Shown: positions 37,101-46,010, numbered from the stretch's first letter. The stretch is DNA of 64,000 bases from Amphritea pacifica (GCF_016924145.1 NZ_JAFFZO010000003.1:62001-126000), one strand, 5' to 3'. Program-made: numbers and translations. Notes: generated by a model not told the origin, from the letters alone.

Positions 37101-37206
37101 TAAAATGAGCCCACTAAACCCGCAATATCTGACCAAGAAGCAGACAGTGTTTCAAAAGATCGCTGCATTTGTGGAGAAGTTTAAAGGTGTGGGCGGGAAG
37201 ATTTAA
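34108..37206 (+). CDS. hsdR: Type I restriction endonuclease subunit HsdR (type IC / prrD-like)
   Basis: ATP-dependent translocase and nuclease subunit, 1032 residues, close to EcoR124I HsdR. The N-terminal PD-(D/E)xK nuclease has Asp151, Glu165 and Lys167 ([17 protein letters not shown]), the same residue numbers as in EcoR124I. Helicase domain 1 has Walker A HTTGSGKT (308-314) and DECH (408-411), with FGFTGTPIF following; domain 2 includes [12 protein letters not shown] and QAYSRTNRI. The C-terminal helical domain binds HsdM. It is intact despite the upstream insertion, and probably depends on transcription through or from the rhuM-fic region. Confidence 0.96.
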   Translation: MAEYKTIAESNNFIVLDKYTKEWKVTESYQSEAELERELIEDLVNQGYEYLPSVNNPQAMLANVRLQLQILNQVEFLEGEWKRFVETYLDKPSDTIVEKTRKIHDDYIHDFVFDDGRIKNIYLVDKKNIARNKVQVIKQFAQTGHFANRYDVTILVNGLPLVQIELKKRGVAIREAFNQVHRYSKESFNSEDSLYKYLQLFVISNGTDSRYFANTTQRNKNSFDFTMNWAKADNSLIKDLKDFTATFFQKNTLLNVLLHYSVFDVSNTLLVMRPYQIAATERIMWKVKSSFEARNWSKPESGGFIWHTTGSGKTLTSFKAARLATELEFIDKVFFVVDRKDLDYQTMKEYQRFSPDSVNGSDSTAGLKRNLDKDDNKIIVTTIQKLNNLMKSEGDLAIYSKQVMFIFDECHRSQFGEAQKNLNKKFKRFYQFGFTGTPIFPQNALGAETTASVFGRELHSYVITDAIRDEKVLKFKVDYNDVRPAFKEIETEQDENKLSALENKQALLHPARIREVSQYILNNFRQKTHRLNAGGQGFNAMFAVSSVDAAKLYYESLNKLQQGSERPLKIATIFSYAANEEQDAIGDIQDESFDVSAMNSSAKEFLTAAIADYNTHFKGNFSVDSNGFQNYYRDLAKRVKSQEIDLLIVVGMFLTGFDAPTLNTLFVDKNLRYHGLMQAYSRTNRIYNATKTFGNIVTFRNLERATVDAITLFGDKNTKNVVLEKSYQEYMEGFTDVVTGQARRGFMAVVTELEQRFPDPGAIEKETDKKDFAKLFGEYLRVENILQNYDEFFSLKALQNVDMSDPEAVEAFKAEHYLDDEKLAELQTIRLPAERKVQDYRSTYNDIRDWQRREKSADEKEKSGIDWDDVVFEVDLLKSQEINLDYILELIFEHNKRTKSKADLVDEVRRLIRASLGNRAKESLVVEFINQTDLDQIGDKASVIEAFFSFAQAEQQREADELINTENLNAEEARRYITTSLKREYASDAGTELNSILPKMSPLNPQYLTKKQTVFQKIAAFVEKFKGVGGKI

Positions 37207-37249
37207 TGGCAGATATAGGTTTTTATCGTCGCTAAACACTGTATCACTG

Positions 37250-37321
37250 ACAAACTGGACTGAAGATGACATGCTCAACTACGCCCGGACGGTTGCTGAC
37301 AAAGTAGGGGAGAACGAAGCC
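37250..37321 (+). pseudogene. Possible fragment of another type I hsdR gene
   Basis: The frame here reads TNWTEDDMLNYARTVADKVG then ENEA before losing resemblance. From memory this matches a conserved segment near the C-terminus of HsdR subunits from a different type I family than the intact hsdR just upstream. Together with the hsdM remnant at 28582 it would bracket the present locus with pieces of a predecessor. The identification needs a database search. Confidence 0.45.
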
Positions 37322-37449
37322 AGGTGGCCAGGAACTTTATCAGAGTTGTGCCTGCCATGCCTCCTGATAGAAATAAATAACTGCAATTTATCAATGCAGT
37401 AGAATTTGCTTGTAAAGCTGTTTATACATATAAAACTTACGGAAAAGTT

Positions 37450-38427
37450 ATGTCTATCCCTAAATACAACGAAATCATGCCGAATATTCTGCGTTATCTG
37501 GATAAGCATGGTGAGCAGAAATTCAGAAGCCTGGAACAGCCTTTAGCTGCTGAATTTGGCCTCAAGGATGAGCAGATAGCTCAGGAATATGAGTCAGGCA
37601 ATGGCACTGTATTTCTGGACAGAATCAGTTGGGCGCTTAGTTACCTGACCAACAGCGGCCTGACTGAAAGGCCACGGCGGGGCGTATACAAAAACACCGA
37701 GATCGCCCGAACCTTCTTAGACAAATCCACTGAAGAGATTCAGCAGTTTGTAAACAAGCAAATGGCACGCAGAGCCGCTCAGCAGAAAATCAGAGCAGTA
37801 GAAGCAGGGCAACTGGGTGAAACATCCAATGTTCTGATGGAAGATAACCAAACCCCTCAAGAGATACTCAATGCAGCGCATGAGAGCATCCGTCAGTCCA
37901 CTTATGAGCAGATCATCGATACCATACTCAGTAAGACGCCATCAGAGTTTGAAGGCCTTGTTGTTAAGCTTATGGAGCGGATGGGCTATGGTGGACAGAT
38001 AAAAAACGCAGGGACGGTCACACAAGCCTCAAATGATGGTGGTATCGACGGCATTATCAAAGAGGATGTCCTCGGTCTGGGAAAAATACATATACAGGCT
38101 AAACGTTATGCAAAAAGTAACACGGTAGGACGTGAAGAAGTTCAAAAGTTTGTTGGTGCTCTGGCAGTAGCTCAGTCTAATAAAGGTGTGTTCATCACGA
38201 CTTCATCATACAGTGCTGGCGCAACTGCTTATGCTGAGAGTCTGAATGGCACTACCAATTTGGTTTTGATCAATGGGGAACAATTGGCTAAGTATATCTA
38301 TGACTACAACCTTGGCATGCAAACCAAGCAACATATCGAAATCAAGGAGATGGATTCAGATTACTGGGATGGAATGCAGAATGCGGAAGTTCAGGTGGCC
38401 AGTCAGAGAGATGAGAACACTGCTTGA
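37450..38427 (+). CDS. mrr: Mrr-family restriction endonuclease
   Basis: Modification-dependent type IV nuclease, 325 residues. An N-terminal winged helix (Mrr_N, about 5-90: ISWALSYLTNSGLTERPRRGVY) is followed by the Mrr catalytic domain (FEGLVVKLMERMGYG, then GGIDGII with Asp200 and IHIQAKRY with Gln216 and Lys218), the PD-(D/Q)xK fold. Family members cut methylated DNA. It follows the type I locus in the same orientation with a 240-base gap, forming the right part of the defence island. Its activity must tolerate the host's own HsdM methylation. Confidence 0.93.
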   Translation: MSIPKYNEIMPNILRYLDKHGEQKFRSLEQPLAAEFGLKDEQIAQEYESGNGTVFLDRISWALSYLTNSGLTERPRRGVYKNTEIARTFLDKSTEEIQQFVNKQMARRAAQQKIRAVEAGQLGETSNVLMEDNQTPQEILNAAHESIRQSTYEQIIDTILSKTPSEFEGLVVKLMERMGYGGQIKNAGTVTQASNDGGIDGIIKEDVLGLGKIHIQAKRYAKSNTVGREEVQKFVGALAVAQSNKGVFITTSSYSAGATAYAESLNGTTNLVLINGEQLAKYIYDYNLGMQTKQHIEIKEMDSDYWDGMQNAEVQVASQRDENTA

Positions 38428-38635
38428 AGCCCTTCCTGATCCAGGCATCAACATTCATTGGCCCGTCGATGTTTATGCCGACTAGCCCCCTGTTATTTTG
38501 TGTTAAGGCGTTAAAATTCGTATTTATGCGGAGTTACACCTGTAATTTTCACTATACCCATGATTTATACCCGTGAAATTCAGTTGTTATCAGAATAGTT
38601 GATGCTCTCGTCCTGCTTCACGGTGGATGCTATTT

Positions 38636-39538
38636 CTACTGACCTGAGGAGCTGTCCGGTACTGGCTGACCACTGCAAACCCGGGAATTCATCCAGCGGA
38701 CACTTTCCTTAATGCCGCCGAAAGGGTAGAGGTGGTATCTAATATCTCCAGGTTCCTGCTCTGCCAGACCGCTGACAAGATCTGCCCATAAGTAATCTGC
38801 GACAGACTTACGCAGCAAGGTCGCTAAAGAGAGACCGTAGCGCCCGGCAATTTCCGTGGATGCGACTACCCCAAACTGCTTTGCATATCGGAGCAACTGG
38901 CTGATACTTGCTGGCCCTGGAACGCCGATATTAACAGGGGCGTCGATGCCGCGATCGCGTAGTTGCCTGATCCAGCGCACGATAGCCTCAGTATCGAAAC
39001 CAAACTGAGTGGTTATCTCCAGCGTGCAATTAGCATCTCGAAGGAAGTGATATTTCCATTCCAGTGCGTGCCAGAGCTTATCTGCACTGATATTCGGATG
39101 CCCATCGGGATAGGCGACGATCCCAACATAGTGAATGTCATGGCGTTGTAATACCCCACTTGCGAGGAGGGCCAGCGAATCGCTGTATGGACCCGCTGGC
39201 GTAGCGGGATCTCCTCCGACGAAAATAAAGCGCGACGGACGGGCTGCGCTGTTTAGCTGGGTAATCAGGTTGTTGAGATCCTCTTCCGAGCGTAAGCGGC
39301 GCGAAGAGATGATGGGAACTGGCTCTAAGCCACATTCCCGAATGACTCTGGCGGCATTAACTCGCTGATCATGGTTCTCATTGCCCAGAAACGCGATGTT
39401 GATCGGCGTGCCCGGTGGAATATGTGGTGCAGCTATTTCGATCTGGCGGATCTCCTTGCCCGTCACTTCAAGCGTGTATGCCGCTGTTTTGGCCACCTTT
39501 TCAATGGGCGCTATGTTGTCCGGTTGTACTATATGCAT
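38636..39538 (-). CDS. Methylenetetrahydrofolate reductase-like protein (MetF family)
   Basis: About 300 residues with the MetF TIM-barrel layout: RFIFVGGDPATPAGPYSDS in the place of the FMN/NAD-binding loop, HYVGIVAYPDGHPN matching the family's GYPEGH segment, and ITTQFGFD matching the QFFFD region. It differs from housekeeping MetF and resembles the paralogues linked to methyl transfer from quaternary amines or DMSP. Reaction in vivo is unassigned; the likely chemistry is on C1-tetrahydrofolate. It stands alone between the defence island and the integrase. Confidence 0.8.
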   Translation of the reverse strand: MHIVQPDNIAPIEKVAKTAAYTLEVTGKEIRQIEIAAPHIPPGTPINIAFLGNENHDQRVNAARVIRECGLEPVPIISSRRLRSEEDLNNLITQLNSAARPSRFIFVGGDPATPAGPYSDSLALLASGVLQRHDIHYVGIVAYPDGHPNISADKLWHALEWKYHFLRDANCTLEITTQFGFDTEAIVRWIRQLRDRGIDAPVNIGVPGPASISQLLRYAKQFGVVASTEIAGRYGLSLATLLRKSVADYLWADLVSGLAEQEPGDIRYHLYPFGGIKESVRWMNSRVCSGQPVPDSSSGQ

Positions 39539-39945
39539 AAATCCACACTCTATGAAATATGATGTGACCGGCTAGCCCGTTATGAGCTGGCGAAATATCA
39601 ACGTCAGGATATAGGTTGTCGGGACGCTGATGAGCCAATCAACAGTAGCCAGAAAGCGCCTCTGATCTTTGATTGGGGCAAGATTACGCCTGAACAGAAA
39701 ACAGGATCAGGCATAAACGAAATAATTATAATGAGTACAGATTGGTGGAAGTGGCGAGAGTAACGCGCATTTCATAAATGCGTAGTCCGGGGCAATCCAT
39801 TTTGCATTGCATTGCATGATCGTGTTGGGCTTGCGTCCGCCCGGCATATTTGCAGCCACTACCTTTCAGCAACGACAACAATAAAGAGAGATATTTCCTG
39901 ATATAGTACTTTAATAAGTCTAAACAACCTACTGTATTATCGAAA
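39539..39945. other. Intergenic region between MetF-like gene and integrase
   Basis: No supported gene. It contains a short (TTGCA)3 tandem at about 39807 and AT-rich DNA near the integrase 3' end. An attachment site could lie here, but I cannot identify one. Confidence 0.4.
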
Positions 39946-41178
39946 TTATACCTCCTGACTCTTAGCACTCGATGCCCGTTCCATATTATCCGAATCCACA
40001 TAAAGCTCGTCGGTTGTTCTGATGCTGCCGTGTCCCAGGTCGGCCTGAACGTGTGCCAGATTACGACCCGCAGCGACCTCCATCGAGGCGCCTGTATGCC
40101 TCAACCAATGCGTGGTGGCGGCACGCAGCTCTGAGGCTTCGACATCAAAACCATCGGTTATCAGGGAGTGACAACCTTCATTCAATGCAACTTCGACAAT
40201 GTTGCGCAGCTGGCGACTACCAATGCCGCGGTTTTTAACCCGGGATTCGATAACCGGCTCAGCCGAGTCTTTAGAGGGAAGGGGGGGCAGGCCTCTGTGG
40301 ATACGGTAGCGCTGAAGAAATCCGATATATTCGTTGGAGATTGAGACATCGCGCTCTTTAGAGCCTTTGCCATAGGCGCGGAACCACCAGTTACCTTCGT
40401 GATCCCGGTGAAAATGGGACATCACCGGCAACCAGTTAGGCCGCTCAGACAGCTCTGAGATACGCAGTTTAAGCGACTTGAGTGTGGCGATAACAAACAG
40501 TGTCCGTTCATGCTGTGGATCAGCCGCGGCCAGGGATTTAGCGGAACTGAGCAGATATTCCCATTGCAGCTCAGACAACCGGCGGGCGGTATTGATTCCA
40601 GTTTCCTGTCTCAGATAGGGGCAGTTTTTCTTAACAATCGGAACCTGATTACCGGGCGCATAATCTTCTGCCATCAGATAGTTAAAGAATACACTGAGGT
40701 TAGAGAACAATCCCTGCCATGATTTCGTGTTGAGTCGTCCTTTGCCAGCCCCCGCAGCACGAAAAGGGCGCCAGTTGCTGTTCGGCTCACGTAGACCGTT
40801 GACAGTCGCAAAACGTCTTTCTATGGTTTTGGTCTGCCAGCGAGGATCGGGGCTGGCGACAAAGTCCGTATATTCCTCGAGATCACGTCTGCGCAACCCA
40901 ACAATGGATTTCCTCTTGATTAACCAGGCCCAGAGCAGGAGTCGTTCTGCATCACCCCGGAACTTCTCGTAGGTGTCCTGGCTTTTCTTGCTGTAGCTAC
41001 TGAGAAAGTCTTTGGTGTAGCGGTAGTCATCAAGCGCACCATCAACAGCAATACCGAGAACAAACGCTTCAACAGCGGGTGCCTGGTCAGGGAACACTGC
41101 ATTTCTGGGTATCTGATTAAAGTGCTTAGCGGAATCGAACAGCGGCAGGCCAGGGAACTCTGTAATCGACACGGGCAT
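39946..41178 (-). CDS. Tyrosine recombinase / integrase
   Basis: Site-specific recombinase of 410 residues. The N-terminal core-binding domain (SKKSQDTYEKFRGDAERLLLWAW) precedes a catalytic domain with Arg in LKLRISELSE, the Lys-containing hairpin YGKGSKERDV, HWLRHTGAS (His-x-x-Arg), LGHGSIRTTDELYV with the second His and the nucleophilic Tyr. All five key residues are present, so an active enzyme is plausible. It resembles stand-alone integrases of integrative elements rather than XerC/D. No excisionase or phage gene is adjacent. Confidence 0.9.
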   Translation of the reverse strand: MPVSITEFPGLPLFDSAKHFNQIPRNAVFPDQAPAVEAFVLGIAVDGALDDYRYTKDFLSSYSKKSQDTYEKFRGDAERLLLWAWLIKRKSIVGLRRRDLEEYTDFVASPDPRWQTKTIERRFATVNGLREPNSNWRPFRAAGAGKGRLNTKSWQGLFSNLSVFFNYLMAEDYAPGNQVPIVKKNCPYLRQETGINTARRLSELQWEYLLSSAKSLAAADPQHERTLFVIATLKSLKLRISELSERPNWLPVMSHFHRDHEGNWWFRAYGKGSKERDVSISNEYIGFLQRYRIHRGLPPLPSKDSAEPVIESRVKNRGIGSRQLRNIVEVALNEGCHSLITDGFDVEASELRAATTHWLRHTGASMEVAAGRNLAHVQADLGHGSIRTTDELYVDSDNMERASSAKSQEV

Positions 41179-41243
41179 TGAACCTTGAGTTACTTGAATT
41201 AGTTGTCTGAGATAAGAACCTGATTGTATGTAGAAGTCTCTTC

Positions 41244-41273
41244 AATTACCAGTAGTGTCTACTACTGGTAATT
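41244..41273. repeat. 13-bp perfect inverted repeat upstream of the integrase
   Basis: Arms AATTACCAGTAGT (41244-41256) and ACTACTGGTAATT (41261-41273) around GTCT. It begins 66 bases upstream of the integrase start. It may be an autoregulatory operator, a core recombination site or a hairpin. Confidence 0.75.
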
Positions 41274-42250
41274 ATATAAAACACACGTACGGCACCCATT
41301 AAGAGCGCTAAGCCTGCTTTTAATCATAGTTGCTTAATGCTCAGCTATACCAATATCGTCACTGTCGAAGACTGTCAGTATGTCGTGTAGATAGTCCTGT
41401 CTCAGCCACCAGGCTAAACATTTGGCAGCAATACCATTCATCCTTCTTTCCACTACTCAGTTCTTAATTATGAAATGACATCAACATGACACTGTCGGAG
41501 GTTCATTTGAAGCGAACCTGCTGATTAGATTTCGCTGAGTAACAGAGTCACCCTGAAAATTTAAATCGACGATACTGTCCGCTCGCAATTATCCAAATAT
41601 GAATTAAGCATTTTGCTTTGACAGAACAAGCGATGGAATAACCGGGAATAATGTCCGGATTGAGAAAACCGCTGGCATCCATATTTCCGGAATAGAATAT
41701 CAAAGCTTCTGGTTTCAGATAGCACTTAATCAGATCCAATTTTAGAAGAAAGTGGCGCACGTGAATCTATGCTTTTGATCATCGCAGGAGCTTTCACGCA
41801 GCGGCAGATTACCCACAAAATTAAATTCTTCGACACTCTCCGCACGATCTGTTTTCAAGCTTAAGATCTCAAGTTTCAGACGCTACCTGGCAACTGAGGA
41901 TATAACACCAATCTCAAGCAATCGATGTTAACTGTCAGACACAAGAACAGGGCCGGGTGCAGGGCGATGTTCATTGCTACCAAGCCATACTGCAGCCCCA
42001 TGTTGAACCGCGCTTTCGAACCGCATTACTGCCGGGCAGCACCTCTATCATTTTCACCTTTATAAATATTATATTTAACATAATATATATTATACGAAGT
42101 TATATATTTATAGAGATTAGCGCTATTTAGGTTATTTCAAGCTAGCTAAGACTTACTACTGATTTAATAAGAGACGATGGAATTTGCGTGCGCTACGTGA
42201 AAAATCTGACGATCTTTAAGGTAAACACTGCCGAACGCGAGTCTGCGCAC
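41274..42250. other. Gene-poor, decayed DNA next to the integrase
   Basis: About 1 kb without a convincing gene. On the minus strand two short related reading fragments occur: ESVEEFNFVGNLPLRES (about 41808-41860) and DSIVDLNFQGDSVTQRN (about 41535-41590), suggesting two decayed copies of one coding sequence. Farther right is a very AT-rich stretch (42055-42115). It looks like the degraded inside or edge of a mobile element. Confidence 0.5.
42091..42103. other. Sequence identical to a loxP arm
   Basis: TATACGAAGTTAT equals one 13-bp Cre-binding arm of phage P1 loxP. The opposite arm, expected 8 bases to the left, matches only 6 of 13, so no complete site exists. A wider imperfect dyad (TATAAATAT at 42061, ATATTTATA at 42104) encloses it. 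Possibly chance in AT-rich DNA. Confidence 0.35.
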
Positions 42251-42260
42251 GACAAAAAAA

Positions 42261-42282
42261 CAGGCGGATAAAAATCCGCCTG
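42261..42282 (-). terminator. Rho-independent terminator of the minus-strand cluster
   Basis: Perfect 9-bp stem CAGGCGGAT / ATCCGCCTG with a 4-base loop; on the minus strand a run of T follows (A run at 42254-42260). It lies about 65 bases after the end of the 92-residue gene. Confidence 0.85.
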
Positions 42283-42348
42283 CTCTGCTGTGTGCTGCTT
42301 ACATTAAGAAGGAAATATCCGGGCAAGTCTGGAGAGGAAAATTGCTGA

Positions 42349-42627
42349 TCAGGAGATCAATATCGGCTGCTCAGGTGATTCATAACTGCACACAAGGAAT
42401 GGTGAAACCGCAACCAGTTCATGGGTTTGATATGACTGAACAATCAGCTCCTGGGCGCCGCAGGTTTTATCTATTTTGGCCAGCACCTGGTAAGGTGCAC
42501 CCCGGCATAGCAAACGCCGGTTGCTGCTGTAAAAGTCAGCATCAAGATAGATCTCATCTCCAACGCGAATTTCACGCCAGAGAAAATCCGCTTCAAGAAT
42601 AAGCTCAGACTGGTCCTGATCGTACAT
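42349..42627 (-). CDS. Hypothetical protein, 92 residues
   Basis: Not recognised. An acidic start (MYDQDQSELILEADFLWREI) is followed by a beta-rich domain with RRLLCRGAPYQVLAKI and ELIVQSYQTHELVAVSPFLVCSYE. No signal peptide or membrane segment. A GAGG ribosome site and a strong downstream terminator support a real gene. It lies 51 bases after the response regulator gene on the same strand and may be cotranscribed with it. Confidence 0.65.
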   Translation of the reverse strand: MYDQDQSELILEADFLWREIRVGDEIYLDADFYSSNRRLLCRGAPYQVLAKIDKTCGAQELIVQSYQTHELVAVSPFLVCSYESPEQPILIS

Positions 42628-42678
42628 AGATTACGCCTCAAATTGGCACGCGATTATTGTGCGGTCTGAATGAAATAC

Positions 42679-43344
42679 TCAGGCCTCTACAATACTATGA
42701 CGGATAGCGATATGTACAAGTTCAGAATTGTTATTGATACCCAGTTTGCGCAGGATATTGGCCCGATGGGCGTGTACAGTTTTAGGGCTCAGAAACATCT
42801 TTTCAGCGATCTGAGCTGCCGACTGCCCCTGAGCGAGGCATGAGAAAATCTGAAACTCACGCTTAGTAAGCTTGTTGAATGGGGAATTACCGTCCGCTGC
42901 GCCAGGAGCCAGCATCTCACGAATACTTTCTGCATAGTATGTGCGCCCTTCTGAGACCTCATACACGGCCTTCAGAAGCTCGTCAGGGGCGCAACGCTTG
43001 GTCAGATAACCTGACGCTCCCGCCTGAACAACATGCGCGGGAAATGGCTCACTTTCCATAACCGTCAACACCAGGACTTTGGCTTCGGGATCTTTAGCCC
43101 TGATCACCCGTATGGCTTCAAGACCACCATAATTCTGAACTCCATCACCTTCAGAGCCATCGGAAGGCATAGAAAGATCCATGATCACCACATCCGGACA
43201 GACGGAAAAGTACTTTTCCACCGCTTCCTGGCCACTGCTGGCCTCGGCAATGATATCGATGCCGCTGTCATTATCCAGCAAACGTTGAAACCCTGCTCTG
43301 ACAACAGGATGGTCATCAACCAACAATACCTTGATAGCTCTCAT
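42679..43344 (-). CDS. NarL/FixJ-type response regulator, GacA/UvrY-like, with receiver insertion
   Basis: 221 residues: receiver with VDDHPVVRAG, phospho-acceptor Asp in VVIMDLSMP and Lys in GYLTKRCAP, then a LuxR-type helix-turn-helix (LTKREFQIFSCLAQGQSAAQIAEKM; SPKTVHAHRANIL). The closest well-known relatives are GacA/UvrY (similar ends, ELVHIAIRHS). Unusual: about 12 extra residues (SDGSEGDGVQNY) are inserted right after the DLSMP loop, where relatives have a short turn. No sensor kinase gene is adjacent. The uvrC neighbour position that GacA/UvrY normally holds is occupied by another gene here. Confidence 0.88.
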   Translation of the reverse strand: MRAIKVLLVDDHPVVRAGFQRLLDNDSGIDIIAEASSGQEAVEKYFSVCPDVVIMDLSMPSDGSEGDGVQNYGGLEAIRVIRAKDPEAKVLVLTVMESEPFPAHVVQAGASGYLTKRCAPDELLKAVYEVSEGRTYYAESIREMLAPGAADGNSPFNKLTKREFQIFSCLAQGQSAAQIAEKMFLSPKTVHAHRANILRKLGINNNSELVHIAIRHSIVEA

Positions 43345-43420
43345 GTATAGCTCAGATCCCTTTGAATATTCTATCTATGACCAATTATACCGATCAACGA
43401 TCAGTAATGTAGTGCCTTGA

Positions 43421-43879
43421 TTAAATGTTGTTGTCGTTATTATTAATCACACTATCAGCCCCGAAATAGACACCGTGCGTGTCAATATCCAGTGCTACAG
43501 CGGGAGACACATCATCAGAACTCACCACTACCGGCATAGCAACCAGCTCATCACTGTATCCGATAAGCTTGATACCTTCCTTTTTGCAGTGCTGCAGCAC
43601 TTTTTCAAGCGCTCTGATAACTGCCGTCTGACGTGTGCTCAGATGACTGTCGCTTGGCTGATCGTCGGAGGGCTTTTTACTGGTAACCTGGCGGGTAGCA
43701 TAGCCCTGCTCGTCAACCAGCTGCAGGGTAATACCAACCAGTTTCTCCTTAACAAGCACTACCTTGGCAAGATTGAAAACAGGCTCATCAGTACAGCAAA
43801 CAGCACCGTCAGGATCACAACTTTTAATCCCTTCAAGAATCTCTCCGTACGATGATCCTTTCTCCAGATATGTATCCAT
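43421..43879 (-). CDS. Hypothetical protein, 152 residues
   Basis: Not recognised. Contains a CDPDGAVCCTDEPVFNL motif with three Cys near residues 21-29, a polar middle (SKKPSDDQPSDSHLSTRQ) and an Asn-rich end (SVINNNDNNI). No membrane helix. It lies between the response regulator and the KfrA-like gene on the same strand, 20 bases after the latter. Confidence 0.6.
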   Translation of the reverse strand: MDTYLEKGSSYGEILEGIKSCDPDGAVCCTDEPVFNLAKVVLVKEKLVGITLQLVDEQGYATRQVTSKKPSDDQPSDSHLSTRQTAVIRALEKVLQHCKKEGIKLIGYSDELVAMPVVVSSDDVSPAVALDIDTHGVYFGADSVINNNDNNI

Positions 43880-43899
43880 AGTCTCAAATATTCAATTAG

Positions 43900-44772
43900 T
43901 TATGACTTTAACTTAATGTTTTCTAATAGGGAGTGAAGCCGTTCAACCTCACGCTCTTTTTCTTGTAAACGCACCTCAAGCAATGAATCCACACTGCCTG
44001 AATTCAGCTTCTGCTCAATCTCACGATAGCGCATATCCTGCTGACTGATCACCTGTTCCAGCTGATGTTTCTCTTTAAAGCTTTGCCGCTCAACGTCGAG
44101 CAGCGCATCTCTCAACTGACGGTTTTCATCCTGCAGAACCTGATTATGTTTTTCAAGCCTTGAAGTCTCCCCTTCAAGGTACTGATTTTTATGCTGATAC
44201 TCCAGCACTTCCTGCTGATGATTACCACCACCATTGCGTTCGAGCTGCTCAAGGGTAATCTCAAACTCTTTTATCTGACGCCGCAAATCCCGATTTTCGG
44301 ATTCGAGGCGCATCTCTCGCTCATCCTGCGCCAGCTGCTTTTTTTGCAGCTCTGCGATAGCCGCCAGACTCTGCTGGTTTTCACTCAGAAGCTTATCGGA
44401 CAAATCCTGCAGGCGGCGCAAGTCATTATGACTCTCGGTATTACGCCCTTCCAGCTCAGCTTTTAGCGCCAGATAACGCTGCTCAAGCTGCTCCCGCTGA
44501 TCAGACAGCTGGTGCTCAGCATAGGCCAGTGCCTGCTGCCACAGCGTGTTAGCGCTATTAAATACCGGCTCAGGAATATCCGGCCGGGCATTCAGCTCAA
44601 TCAGCCGCTTCCCCAGGCCCTGCCACCAGTCATTCAGTGCTTTATTAATGGTCGTCAGGCTGCCCGCCCCCAACTCATTGCGCACCATCTGCTGGGTGGG
44701 TTTGCGCCCCTCAGCAAGCAGATTGTCGGCGATTTCAAATACTTTGTCGTAGGTCTTGGGAGTCATTGTCAT
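43900..44772 (-). CDS. KfrA-like DNA-binding coiled-coil protein
   Basis: N-terminal KfrA_N domain (TYDKVFEIADNLLAEGRKPTQ, then VRNELGAGSLTTINKALNDWW, a helix-turn-helix) followed from about residue 80 to 285 by a continuous coiled coil rich in Gln, Glu and Leu. KfrA proteins are autoregulators and nucleoid-associated factors usually found on plasmids; chromosomal versions often occur in mobile or accessory regions. ATG 44772 or ATG 44766 can be the start. It heads a minus-strand cluster and diverges from the GAPDH gene, with the 17-bp intergenic repeat just upstream. Confidence 0.82.
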   Translation of the reverse strand: MTMTPKTYDKVFEIADNLLAEGRKPTQQMVRNELGAGSLTTINKALNDWWQGLGKRLIELNARPDIPEPVFNSANTLWQQALAYAEHQLSDQREQLEQRYLALKAELEGRNTESHNDLRRLQDLSDKLLSENQQSLAAIAELQKKQLAQDEREMRLESENRDLRRQIKEFEITLEQLERNGGGNHQQEVLEYQHKNQYLEGETSRLEKHNQVLQDENRQLRDALLDVERQSFKEKHQLEQVISQQDMRYREIEQKLNSGSVDSLLEVRLQEKEREVERLHSLLENIKLKS

Positions 44773-44781
44773 GATATTAAA

Positions 44782-44798
44782 AATACATAATACATATT
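44782..44798. repeat. 17-bp intergenic repeat, copy 2
   Basis: AATACATAATACATATT, identical to 3153-3169. Located 10 bases upstream of the KfrA-like start codon, where it would overlap the promoter or leader. Confidence 0.4.
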
Positions 44799-44957
44799 AG
44801 ATACTTATCTTATATGAGCAATCCTGCCACTACCAGCTGAATCAGCAGAGACACACAAAATAGTGAACTCTCCCTCCGACGACAGCGGTTGTTACTTTGA
44901 CTTCAGCCATTATCGTCTTATGCTGAAACAAAGCCAATGCAGCAGAAGGAGCATGCC

Positions 44958-45974
44958 ATGACAATCAGAGTAGCGATTAACGGGTATGGTCGTATAGGGC
45001 GCAATATTCTTCGTGCCCTGTATGAATCAGGTAAGAACAGTCAGATTGAAATTGTTGCCATCAACGACCTGGGGGATAGCCGGGTTAATGCACACCTCAC
45101 CGAATTCGATAGCGTACATGGTCATTTCAATTATCCGGTCAGCGCCGAAGGCGACACGATGAAGGTGGCCGGAGACAGTATAAAGATCCTCAGCGAAGCC
45201 GACCCTCACTCACTCCCCTGGGCCGGGCTTGAGATCGATATCGTCTACGAGTGTACCGGCCGCTTCACCAGCCGCGAGGCCGCTGCGGTCCATCTGGACC
45301 AGGGTGCACAACGGGTACTGGTATCCGCACCGGCCAAAAACGCTGATGCAACCATTGTTTATGGTGTTAACCAGTCGATTCTTAAACCGGAACATAAGGT
45401 GATCTCAAACGCCTCCTGCACCACCAACTGTCTGGCACCGGTTGCAAAGATTCTCAATGATCATATTGGTATCACAGAAGGCATTATGACCACTATCCAT
45501 GCCTACACCAATGACCAGCATCTTTCCGATGTTTACAGCAACGATATCTATCGTGCCCGGGCCGCCACCCTGTCAATGATCCCTACCCGCACCGGCGCCG
45601 CTGAAGCGGTCGGCATCGTTATGCCTGAACTGAAAGGCCGGCTGACCGGAATGGCGGTAAGGGTGCCGACAGCCAATGTGTCACTGGTTGATCTCTGCTT
45701 TGTGCCACAAAGAAAGACCTCTGTAGAAGAGATCAATCAGCTGATGCTGGACGCTTCAAAAAACAGCCTGAAAAACATTCTTGAATATAATGAGCTGCCG
45801 CTGGTCTCTGTCGACTTCAACCACCACTCAGCCTCATCGATTTTTGACAGCACTCAGACGCGGGTAATGGATGGCCTGGTGAAAGTATTTGCCTGGTATG
45901 ACAACGAATGGGGCTTTTCCAACAGAATGCTGGATACGACCTTAGAGCTATTCAGAAACAGAGAGACTGATTAA
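44958..45974 (+). CDS. gap: Type I glyceraldehyde-3-phosphate dehydrogenase
   Basis: NAD-dependent glycolytic/gluconeogenic enzyme, 338 residues. The Rossmann start [12 protein letters not shown], catalytic Cys in [12 protein letters not shown] and His in [10 protein letters not shown] are intact; [15 protein letters not shown] closes the protein. The TNDQ and RTGAAEAVG segments favour GAPDH over erythrose-4-phosphate dehydrogenase. The frame also opens 7 codons earlier, but ATG 44958 has the AGAAGGA ribosome site. Asp in AINDLGD suggests NAD preference (inference). Confidence 0.92.
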   Translation: MTIRVAINGYGRIGRNILRALYESGKNSQIEIVAINDLGDSRVNAHLTEFDSVHGHFNYPVSAEGDTMKVAGDSIKILSEADPHSLPWAGLEIDIVYECTGRFTSREAAAVHLDQGAQRVLVSAPAKNADATIVYGVNQSILKPEHKVISNASCTTNCLAPVAKILNDHIGITEGIMTTIHAYTNDQHLSDVYSNDIYRARAATLSMIPTRTGAAEAVGIVMPELKGRLTGMAVRVPTANVSLVDLCFVPQRKTSVEEINQLMLDASKNSLKNILEYNELPLVSVDFNHHSASSIFDSTQTRVMDGLVKVFAWYDNEWGFSNRMLDTTLELFRNRETD

Positions 45975-46010
45975 TTTATACAAATCAGGAAAGACAGAGG
46001 GAAGTGAAAC

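Noticed and set aside
38404-38490. Short frame after mrr ending INIHWPVDVYAD, or minus-strand INIDGPMNVDAWIRKGFKQ
   Set aside because: Could be a mobile element remnant, but I cannot tie it to a family and neither strand gives a start with a ribosome site.
44958-45974. Assignment as erythrose-4-phosphate dehydrogenase (epd)
   Set aside because: The [10 protein letters not shown] and RTGAAEAVG segments match GAPDH, not the Epd versions.
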